The notes beneath the pieces are model-generated. The model did no database searches. It was not told the origin of the DNA and saw only the letters and a list, made by a program, of their open reading frames with translations. Positions 16,129-23,971 of a stretch of DNA of 37,535 nt are shown piece after piece; the first letter of the stretch is position 1; every line of letters starts with the position of its first letter. The position numbers and the translations under genes were made by a program. The stretch comes from a virus. The stretch lies in the IMG/VR virus record IMGVR_UViG_3300045911_000005, positions 1 to 37,535 of that record. One strand, given 5' to 3'.

Positions 16129-17066
16129 TGTTTGGACTCATTGGTTCAGCAATAAGTCTAGGAGGCTCACTTGCGGGCTTGTTGCGCGGCAACCGTGTTG
16201 CCAAAGAGCAGAACCGCATCAACCGTGAGCAACTGGAACTACAACGCGCACTTGGCACGGCGGGCACCACAACAGGCCGTGGCGACCGCATCCGTTTTGT
16301 GCCTGGCCTTGGTTGGGTACTTGAACCATCTGAGGTTGCTGCCAACATTGGACGTGCATCCGATGCGGGCGAGCGGCGCGCATACACGGCCGATGAAAGT
16401 GACCGTGTAGAACGCAACCTTGAGACGTTCCGGCGGGGCCGCCTTGCGAACCTGCTTGCTGACCGCATCATGCGAGAGATGGCAGCACGCGGCGATGACA
16501 CCGATAGTGTGACTGCCGCACTAGGTGAACAGAACGTTGCTGAGGCAGTGGAGGGTCGCAACAACCTCGCACGACTGCTAGGCATGAATGCCATCCGCCA
16601 AGGAACGTCGGCCCAAGCAGGGCTTGATGCACTAGGGCGTGGTGCGCAGGCTGGAACGCGTACTGCGCTGGCACGTGCTCGCCTGATGGGTCCAACGATG
16701 GCAATGGAACGGCGATCAGCACAACGTCAGAGTGACACGGCTGACTTGTCAAGGCTGCTGCCCATCACACGTGACGCAGGTGACGCATTCCGTGGTCCCA
16801 GTCAGGTGTCGCAAGGCCTGGATGCCATGCTCGCTGCACGTGGTGGGCAGTCTGCTGGGTTCAACGCGCAGCAAGCACAATACAACACTAGCGCATACAA
16901 CCTGCCAGTTCGTCTGGACCAGTTCGGTGAAGCCCTACGTGGCTTTGGCAGTGTGCTTAGCACGTGGCGTAAGCAGAATGCTGCACCTACTGCTGGAGCA
17001 GGGTACAACCTTGGCAGCATCTTCAACCCAGTTGGTGGTGCGAACGCTGGCGGCTCACCGTTCTAA
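16128..17066 (+). CDS. Internal virion (ejection) protein B
   Basis: The ATG at 16128 overlaps the previous stop with GGGGAG upstream. The 312-residue protein begins with a Gly-rich hydrophobic helix (LIGSAISLGGSLAGLLRG, residues 4-21), a membrane-inserting type seen in ejection proteins, followed by helical Arg/Ala/Glu-rich sequence and a Gly/Asn-rich C-terminus. It could help form the trans-envelope channel. Family assignment is by context. Confidence 0.6.
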   Translation: MFGLIGSAISLGGSLAGLLRGNRVAKEQNRINREQLELQRALGTAGTTTGRGDRIRFVPGLGWVLEPSEVAANIGRASDAGERRAYTADESDRVERNLETFRRGRLANLLADRIMREMAARGDDTDSVTAALGEQNVAEAVEGRNNLARLLGMNAIRQGTSAQAGLDALGRGAQAGTRTALARARLMGPTMAMERRSAQRQSDTADLSRLLPITRDAGDAFRGPSQVSQGLDAMLAARGGQSAGFNAQQAQYNTSAYNLPVRLDQFGEALRGFGSVLSTWRKQNAAPTAGAGYNLGSIFNPVGGANAGGSPF

Positions 17067-17078
17067 GGAGCACTGGGC

Positions 17079-18257
17079 ATGTACGATGACGATGACGCTA
17101 ATGCTAATGTTATGCCTGCCACAGGCACTGGCCCACGCACTGCCTACCGTATCCCCATGCCTGACTACCGTGCATTTCAACCTTCTTCGTTAGAGATTAC
17201 TCTTGGCAACCGCATTGGCGGTAACGACCCCAACATGCTGGTGGGCTACCGTCTTGGTGCGCTAGGAGACCGACTTGCTGCACAAGATGCGTACGCTGAC
17301 TTCTTGCGTGAAGCCATGCAGCGTCAGCAACAAGTTGCGGCAATGGCTGATGCCACTGCTAGGCGTGGACAGGACGCACAAGTCGCGCGTGTTGCGTTGC
17401 AGAACCCAACCTATGCATCACTGTTCAACTTGAGTCGTCAACAGATTACGCCTGAGGGCTTGGCTACTATGGGCCAACTGCCTGGACTGGATGTGCGCAG
17501 GCGAGAGGCTGATGTTGAGAACACGCTTGCACAGGCAGCGCAGCGACGGGCAGCCGCAGCGAATGCTGGCAGAGGTGACGCAGACCGCAACAGCTTGACG
17601 CTGGCGCAATGGGCTACAGCAAGCCGTGGGCTGATGCAACGTGCTGCTGCTTTGACTGCGCAAGAGCAACGGCTTGCAGGCATGGCAGGCATTCCTGTAG
17701 AGCGGTTGCAGCGTGATGCACAGGGACGCTTGTTGCTGAGCGAGGAAACTGTGCGCACTATGTCGCCACAGCAACGTGCTCAGGTTGAGCGGTTGTATCG
17801 TGACATCGAAGCCCAGCGTGCTCAGATTGCCAATGAACGTGCATGGCTTGAGGCCAATCGTCCAGGCAATGCTCCACCTCCTAGCATGGCTGATGACTTT
17901 GCACCGCCTATTGTTGCACCAACAACCGCACCGCCAGTCACGGCTCCTACAACAACGCCTACTGCTACTGCACCAGTTGATGCTGCGCCTGCTACACCCA
18001 GTGTTGGTGGTGGGGCAGCACTACAAGAAGCGCGTGCTGCCGCAGAAACGGCTAGGACGCTGATGACGCTTCCGCCTGATCCCAACCGGCCAAACCTTGC
18101 ACAAATCCAACGATACATCACCAACCGGCTGCCTCCGGGTTCTGTGTATGCTGGTGCAGAGCGTGGTGCTATCTATGTCATCGTTCCTGGTGAGCGTGAA
18201 CGTGTCCGTATTCCGTTTGATGCTGTGCGCAATAACCGTCCGCCGTCGCAGGAGTAG
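17079..18257 (+). CDS. Internal virion (ejection) protein C
   Basis: The ATG at 17079 follows AAGGAG. The 392 residues have an acidic start (DDDDANANV), a long helical Arg/Gln/Ala region (about 60-255) and a Pro/Thr/Ala-rich linker (about 265-310). They end in a small globular-looking domain with RGAIYVIVPGERERVRIPFD (about 365-385). No catalytic motif was identified. Context and composition match the ejection-protein cluster. Confidence 0.58.
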   Translation: MYDDDDANANVMPATGTGPRTAYRIPMPDYRAFQPSSLEITLGNRIGGNDPNMLVGYRLGALGDRLAAQDAYADFLREAMQRQQQVAAMADATARRGQDAQVARVALQNPTYASLFNLSRQQITPEGLATMGQLPGLDVRRREADVENTLAQAAQRRAAAANAGRGDADRNSLTLAQWATASRGLMQRAAALTAQEQRLAGMAGIPVERLQRDAQGRLLLSEETVRTMSPQQRAQVERLYRDIEAQRAQIANERAWLEANRPGNAPPPSMADDFAPPIVAPTTAPPVTAPTTTPTATAPVDAAPATPSVGGGAALQEARAAAETARTLMTLPPDPNRPNLAQIQRYITNRLPPGSVYAGAERGAIYVIVPGERERVRIPFDAVRNNRPPSQE

Positions 18258-18262
18258 ATGCT

Positions 18263-21200
18263 GTGAGTGATCGTGTGCGTGTAGACGCAGGGACGTTCCC
18301 AAGGTTGGAGTGGCAAGACTTCCGCAACATGTTGCGGGGAGTGACGCAGATACCGCAAGCACCGTTTGCCATTGCAGGGATGCTTGGCAGCGAACGTGCT
18401 GCTGACACATCAATGCGCATGGGAGACTTCTTCAACAACCTGCTTGGCACACAAGACGCGTCGTTGACGGAGGACCCGCGCGCCGCACTTGCACAGATCA
18501 TTGGTGGCAGTGTGGTAGGGGTGCCAGCCTCACTGATCCCTCGCGCAGCACAGATTGGAGCAGCGATTGCGCAGGCACCACGCCCGGTGCGTGCGGCAAT
18601 CAACGTTACAGAAGCATTGACACCTGTCACAGTGCCCCTTACTACAGGACGTATTGGTGCAAACATTGCAGGTGGTGCTGCCGTTGACTTGGCATTCAGT
18701 GGCCTTGATGCGTTAGCAGGGCAGCCGAGCGACAATGACTATTGGATTGAGTTGCCAGATGGCACACAACAATTGATGCGTCCTAGTCGCGGGCAGGCGA
18801 CTACACAACCACAAACACCTACACCACCCGAGGCTGCAACTGCTGCGCCGATGGCTGCGGTGGGTGGTGGTGGTGGTGGTGGTGGCGGTGCCTCGCCGGC
18901 GCCTTCGGCGGATCCGCTGCGTGGACCCAATGGGTTCTGGACCGAAACGCCTGAGGGACGACAAATATTCTACAGCACAACACCTGCACAACCTGTGCCA
19001 GATGACCGCACATGGTTGCAGGTTGCACGTGACAATGCGTTGCCTGCGTTGGTTGCCGCTGGTGCTGTAGGCGCAGGCATTGCGGGCTTCCGCCAACAGC
19101 AAGCGTCACGCCTAGCACGTGAGGAGTTGCGGAACCGTGACACTGTTGCTATCGGCAGCCCGCCACCTACTGACATTGCGCAGCCCACGATTGGTGAGCG
19201 GCTGGCTACACAAGTTGTAGATGAGAGTGCAGCGGCTCGGGGCTTTGTGCGAGAAGCAGAGCGGGCTGGCATTATTACACCCAATGATCGTGCTGCATTG
19301 GATGCTGACTTGCAGACGACCATTGCACGAGCAGTGCGTGAGAGCCGTGCTCATGCAGCATTGCAGCGTGGGGTTGCCCCAGATGGCTATGACCTGCGCA
19401 CGGTCCGCATGCCTGATGGCACGCAGCGCACTGTGTTCTCACAACGTGAGTTGCAGGATCGCATGGAGATGCTCATCCGTGAGCAGCCCACACTACATGC
19501 AGACGTTGTGCAGGTGCAAGCCTTGCTGGATGAGTTGTCCAACCGCCAGCGCGCAGCGGCAGTAGGCACCATGTCGCGCATTGCTCCTAACGAGCCTGCG
19601 CGTGTAGGCATGACCGACCGTTCGTTGGCATCCATTGAGGCAGACTTGGCAGCGATCATGCGCCGGTCGCCACAGGTGCGTGAGTACATCAACGAACATG
19701 CTGCATGGGCGGAGAGCCGACGCCAGTATCTTGTGCGTGCTGGGCGCATCACGCCTGCTATGGCTGCTAAGTGGCGCAACGCGAATGTCCACTATGTGCC
19801 AGACTACAACCCATACGATGTGAACACCGGTTACATGTCGCTGCGCCGTGTGCAGGAAGGAGGTCTGAGCGACCGTCCACAGTCGTATGTGGACGCTCGG
19901 TTGGACTACGACATCCGCATGATTACTGAAACAGAGTTGAACCGCGCACGCGGCAACGTCATCCGTGGCTTGGAGCGCATCCAGGCTGCCGCACGGCAGA
20001 ACCCTACACAGAACCCTCGACTGTCCAAGAACATCATTGGCACTGTGCAACGCGGCGATGTGCCTAGTCCTGATGACCGTGCCAACACCATTAGGTGGTG
20101 GGAGAACGGAGAGCAATACAGCACACAGATATATGTGCCTGAGGTCTACGCAGCACTGCGCAATGCTCCTACCATGGCAGGCGGCATCCTTAACACCACG
20201 CGGCTATGGTGGCAGGACATGACAACTGGGGTGCTGGCTGCATTGACTGGTGCAATACATGCACCCCTGTCAGCCATGTATACTACGGCATTGATGACTG
20301 CTGCACCAATGAACCGGCTAGCCACTGGCCGATTGGATCGCTTGTTGCGTCGTGCTACTAATGACCGCCTCACTCTGGGCGTCTTTGACCCTACCATGTA
20401 TGCAGGCATTGCCGCAGCATTGGCACAAGACTACGCTGCAATGTCTGTGCGTGTGTTGTCTGATGTCACCCGCCGTGAGTTGCTGTCTGATCGCAGCATC
20501 ATCCGCAAGATGGTTGGCGGTCCACGGCTGTCAGCACTGCTGCGCCGTCTTGACGAGATATATGAGAACAGCATCTACGCTGAAATGCGTCGTATGGGCG
20601 CTATCGGCAACAACCGCATCACAGGTAGTGACTTCACAGGAGGCGCCCCGCCTACAGTGTCCACACTGTCGCCCTCGTACCAAGCGGTGCGGCCGCGCGA
20701 CTGGAACATGCCCACCAACCTGCGTGAGTTGCGGGAACTGGTTGGTGATGCAACAATCCGTAGCCCACTTGGCGCAAAGATTATAGAGACGTATCAGCTT
20801 GCACGTGAGGCGTTGGACATCCTAGCGTCGTCTCCGCAGTCTATGGTGTACCGCCTCAACCGTGATGACTACATGCGCATGTATAACGTTCGGCCTGAAG
20901 ATCGTGGCGTTGGGCCTACACAAAGAGGCGCATCGCCAACACGTGAACAAGCTCTTGGCGTGCTTACTAGCCGCGTGCGGCGCATCACTGGTGATCCTGC
21001 GCTGCGCCCGGCCAACCGCAGTGTGCAAGGCATTGAGTCTACCTTGCCATATGCCACCGTCACTAAGCAAGGGCTAGCAGCATACGGCAATGCATTCCGT
21101 GAGAACCCGCTGCGCACAACGATGGCTATGGTTACCAGTGTTATAGTGCCGACCACGTTGGCGCTCTACAACGCTATGGTGCAGGATGAACAAGACATTG

Positions 21201-22363
21201 CACAGGGCTTGCCTCCTACGCGCGTGCAAGACTTGGTGTTCAACGCACCGCACCGTGTGGCAGGCACATTGCCATTCTACCTGCCGGGGCTGCCTGCCGA
21301 ACAGGCCTTGCGGGTTGCTTACGACCATCCTCTGAGTCCCGTCGTCGCTGGTGCGCAGGCAGTCTTGTTGACTGCGTTGGGAGCAGATGACCCAAGGTTC
21401 TACTCCGAAGGCATGCGTCAACACCGCGACTTGCTGCGTCGCATGATTGAGGAACGCCACACCTACAACATGTGGGAAGCATTCCAACGCGGTATGGGTG
21501 AGTTGGCGCCTCCGCCACTTGTTGCCACCGCCGTTGGCGCAGCAGGCTACGACATGCGAGACTTCATCAGCATCCAGCCGTCGTTGCAGCCCACAGAACG
21601 TCGTGGTGTTGGCGGATACAGTGGTGGACAGACGTTCACTGATGACATGCCCAACTGGTTTGTCAACGTGTTGAACAGTTGGGGCAGTGTGGGACAGTTT
21701 GTGGCGCAGACACTCCCACTGTTCTTGGACCAGGAAGCACTGGAAGGTGCGCAGCGCCGACTGCAACAAGAAGCGCGGCCTACACTGTCAGCAGTGGGAG
21801 ACATGATCGGACAGCGGTTTGGGGACCGTGTGCCTATGACTACCCCACTGCTATCCGGTCCTCGCAGACAGCCGTCATTCGATATCACGTCACAGTATGT
21901 GCGAGATGTTGAGCGTAAGATGCGTGAACTGCAACAGGGCAGTCGTGACGTGACACGTCCTGGCGTGCTGGGAACTAGTCGTGAACGGTTCGTTGAGGCA
22001 CAATATGACTGGTTGGACCGCCTGCCGCCGCAGGACCAAGCACCTATGCGTGCGATTGTGCAGCAGGTGGTGCGCGGGTTCAACAACATGCAAACACTGC
22101 GTGATGAACGCAACAGCTTGTATTCAGCAATGACCGCACTCAACAGTGACACCATGTTGCGTCGTGATCCTATGGCGTTGCGTGCAGGCCAGAACTGGAT
22201 ATCTGAACGCATCCGTCAGACTAACATCCGTGTGGTGGAGAGCATTGTAGAGTTGGAACAGCAGATCAGTGACCAGTTTGGTATACAGTTCCGCATGGAG
22301 AACTTCAATCCGGCACGCGGCATGAAGCAGTTTACGCCAACACAGCCTTCACGCGCTCAGTGA
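18263..22363 (+). CDS. Giant internal virion protein (1366 residues)
   Basis: This is the longest gene, starting at GTG 18263 with AGGAG upstream. The N-terminal 300 residues include an (Y/F)WxExP(D/E)GxQ motif twice (Trp161 and Trp226) on either side of nine consecutive glycines. A hydrophobic segment (PALVAAGAVGAGIAGF, near 265-280) could insert into a membrane. The rest is long, helical and Arg/Gln-rich. Size and last place in the virion block match the large ejection protein of podoviruses. I see no clear transglycosylase or protease motif. Its 3' end overlaps the convergent gene by 32 bases. Confidence 0.68.
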   Translation: MSDRVRVDAGTFPRLEWQDFRNMLRGVTQIPQAPFAIAGMLGSERAADTSMRMGDFFNNLLGTQDASLTEDPRAALAQIIGGSVVGVPASLIPRAAQIGAAIAQAPRPVRAAINVTEALTPVTVPLTTGRIGANIAGGAAVDLAFSGLDALAGQPSDNDYWIELPDGTQQLMRPSRGQATTQPQTPTPPEAATAAPMAAVGGGGGGGGGASPAPSADPLRGPNGFWTETPEGRQIFYSTTPAQPVPDDRTWLQVARDNALPALVAAGAVGAGIAGFRQQQASRLAREELRNRDTVAIGSPPPTDIAQPTIGERLATQVVDESAAARGFVREAERAGIITPNDRAALDADLQTTIARAVRESRAHAALQRGVAPDGYDLRTVRMPDGTQRTVFSQRELQDRMEMLIREQPTLHADVVQVQALLDELSNRQRAAAVGTMSRIAPNEPARVGMTDRSLASIEADLAAIMRRSPQVREYINEHAAWAESRRQYLVRAGRITPAMAAKWRNANVHYVPDYNPYDVNTGYMSLRRVQEGGLSDRPQSYVDARLDYDIRMITETELNRARGNVIRGLERIQAAARQNPTQNPRLSKNIIGTVQRGDVPSPDDRANTIRWWENGEQYSTQIYVPEVYAALRNAPTMAGGILNTTRLWWQDMTTGVLAALTGAIHAPLSAMYTTALMTAAPMNRLATGRLDRLLRRATNDRLTLGVFDPTMYAGIAAALAQDYAAMSVRVLSDVTRRELLSDRSIIRKMVGGPRLSALLRRLDEIYENSIYAEMRRMGAIGNNRITGSDFTGGAPPTVSTLSPSYQAVRPRDWNMPTNLRELRELVGDATIRSPLGAKIIETYQLAREALDILASSPQSMVYRLNRDDYMRMYNVRPEDRGVGPTQRGASPTREQALGVLTSRVRRITGDPALRPANRSVQGIESTLPYATVTKQGLAAYGNAFRENPLRTTMAMVTSVIVPTTLALYNAMVQDEQDIAQGLPPTRVQDLVFNAPHRVAGTLPFYLPGLPAEQALRVAYDHPLSPVVAGAQAVLLTALGADDPRFYSEGMRQHRDLLRRMIEERHTYNMWEAFQRGMGELAPPPLVATAVGAAGYDMRDFISIQPSLQPTERRGVGGYSGGQTFTDDMPNWFVNVLNSWGSVGQFVAQTLPLFLDQEALEGAQRRLQQEARPTLSAVGDMIGQRFGDRVPMTTPLLSGPRRQPSFDITSQYVRDVERKMRELQQGSRDVTRPGVLGTSRERFVEAQYDWLDRLPPQDQAPMRAIVQQVVRGFNNMQTLRDERNSLYSAMTALNSDTMLRRDPMALRAGQNWISERIRQTNIRVVESIVELEQQISDQFGIQFRMENFNPARGMKQFTPTQPSRAQ
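18863..18889 (+). repeat. (GGT) microsatellite coding for nine glycines
   Basis: Seven GGT codons, one GGC and one GGT encode nine Gly in a row within the 1366-residue protein. The tract separates two copies of a (Y/F)WxExP(D/E)GxQ motif and is flanked by Pro/Ala-rich sequence, so it acts as a flexible linker. Slippage could vary its length without breaking the frame. Confidence 0.9.
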
Positions 22364-23570
22364 ACTGTTGGCGCGCCTCGTTGTCTAGCAGTAGCGTGGT
22401 GCCCCTGTAGAGGAAGGTTGGCCTGCCAGGGGTGCCACGCAACTCAAACTTCTGCACCATGTCCAACTCGTGCAGCAGGTCTAGCAGCATGTCACGCTCC
22501 GTGATGTTCATGTATTCACGCAGCTTGAACACGAGTTCAGATTTGGTCATCCCCTGACTGCCTGCTTTGATGAGCACTGCTATTAGGCGGTCCACGCCTG
22601 CTAGCAGGCGGCGCTCATGCAGGCTGATAGAGAACAAGTCACCTGCACCACGCTTCACACTCTCTATGAGTGCGATAGCAGACTTCATCTGTGACAGTTG
22701 CACCTCAAACGAGCCGTCGTTGACTGCCAACAGTCCTGCCACACGTAGGACGTGATGATCCTCACGTGCAAAGAATGACATCGCAAACGCATCAGATGCA
22801 GGTGGTGTTGGCCGATTGACATACCACAACGTGAAGAACGCCTTGGCCTTCTCGTTCAACTGAATGCGTTGCACCTTCTCTGCCTTTGTGCGTGCATCCC
22901 GTAACTGCTCAAGCATAAGCATCTCGAGTTTGGGCATGGGATCAGGCCACGGGACCATCTTCTTTGGCCGTTCCTCATACACAAACAGGCAACGACTGGT
23001 GAACCCTCCCTCAATGACGGCAGGGTTCACTGCTTGTGCCAGCCATGTTGGCGTTGATGCGCCCAACAGTGTGGGATACACACGCTCAATGACTAGGCGC
23101 ACGCCGCCAATGACCCGTGTGCGGAGGTTGGGGCAGTCATACAAGTCAGTCAGCAGTCCTGGAATGTTGTAGGTGCCGCCATCCTTGCCTAACACAGTCA
23201 CCAACTCACTAGCAGTGATGGCAATGTGACTGTGAGGAGCGTCCTTAGGCAGTTTGGAGAGTGCGTTCTGCAACTGTGCGGCTGTCACCCTGCCAGCAAT
23301 GTCAATGCGGTAGGGGTCTTGGAACTGTGACAACAACTGTTCTGCCTTGCTGACTGCTGTTGACTTGCGTGTGATGCCACTCTCAGCAACGAAGATGATG
23401 TATTGGTTGAGGAACACGGGAATGCTTGGGCGGTCAACCACTGCTACACGGCTGACTGCATTGGAGAGGACCCACAGTCCTCCCCACAGGTCATAGTTGC
23501 GGTTAGTTTCTAGCCCACTGCACCACTGCATGTAGTGGTGCAAGAAGGTGGACTCCTTAGGACGGAACAT
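22332..23570 (-). CDS. DUF3987-like P-loop ATPase (helicase/primase-associated)
   Basis: The 412-residue protein resembles the DUF3987/YfjI group found in phage replication modules. Recognisable phrases are IIFVAESGITRKSTAV (58-73, P-loop position), ITASELVTVLGKDGG (about 124-138), LTDLYDCPNLRTRVIGG, TLLGASTPTWL and GGFTSRCLFVYEERP. The P-loop lacks the usual glycines (Glu63 and Arg68 sit at the G positions) but keeps Lys69-Ser70-Thr71. The C-terminus has a winged-helix-like segment (about 330-385). It probably serves as the replicative helicase or its partner. It is the last leftward gene and its 3' end overlaps the convergent virion gene. Confidence 0.78.
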   Translation of the reverse strand: MFRPKESTFLHHYMQWCSGLETNRNYDLWGGLWVLSNAVSRVAVVDRPSIPVFLNQYIIFVAESGITRKSTAVSKAEQLLSQFQDPYRIDIAGRVTAAQLQNALSKLPKDAPHSHIAITASELVTVLGKDGGTYNIPGLLTDLYDCPNLRTRVIGGVRLVIERVYPTLLGASTPTWLAQAVNPAVIEGGFTSRCLFVYEERPKKMVPWPDPMPKLEMLMLEQLRDARTKAEKVQRIQLNEKAKAFFTLWYVNRPTPPASDAFAMSFFAREDHHVLRVAGLLAVNDGSFEVQLSQMKSAIALIESVKRGAGDLFSISLHERRLLAGVDRLIAVLIKAGSQGMTKSELVFKLREYMNITERDMLLDLLHELDMVQKFELRGTPGRPTFLYRGTTLLLDNEARQQFTERVKAVLA

Positions 23571-23969
23571 TTAGTCCTCCTTGCTTGTGCTCTTGTTCTC
23601 GTAGTTGCTATGCACTACTTGTGCTTGTCGCGTGACGGCAGACTTCATTGCGCGCATAGATGCAAGAGAGCCCTGCGACAACTTGTAGGTATAGATCACA
23701 TTACGAACCCATGTCTCATCACGGCCTAGCAACTCACCAATCTCTTTTTGCGTCAGCCCTTGTTCCCGTCCAAGCCTTACTTGTTCTACCATGTCAGCAG
23801 TAGCCTTGCGCTTGGGCTGGCGTGGCTTTGGTATAGGGCGATAGCCCAGCATCGCACTCAGTTGCCTGAGTTGTTCAGGCTTGAGCCGTCGCAACTCCTG
23901 TGCGATTAGTGATAGTGTGTTCTTCATAGCACAACGCTGCTCTTTGCCTGTGTTTGAGGCGTCAACCAT
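23571..23969 (-). CDS. HTH DNA-binding protein
   Basis: The start is ATG 23969, just after GGAGGT and two bases after the polymerase stop; a longer frame from 24002 would overlap the polymerase. The 132-residue product is basic. Residues about 60-95 form a clear helix-turn-helix (VRLGREQGLTQKEIGELLGR, then DETWVRNVI), of the ParB/sigma-like type. It could be a replication-origin binder or transcription regulator. Its stop is directly followed by the ATPase gene ATG, suggesting they work together. Confidence 0.75.
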   Translation of the reverse strand: MVDASNTGKEQRCAMKNTLSLIAQELRRLKPEQLRQLSAMLGYRPIPKPRQPKRKATADMVEQVRLGREQGLTQKEIGELLGRDETWVRNVIYTYKLSQGSLASMRAMKSAVTRQAQVVHSNYENKSTSKED

Positions 23970-23971
23970 GG

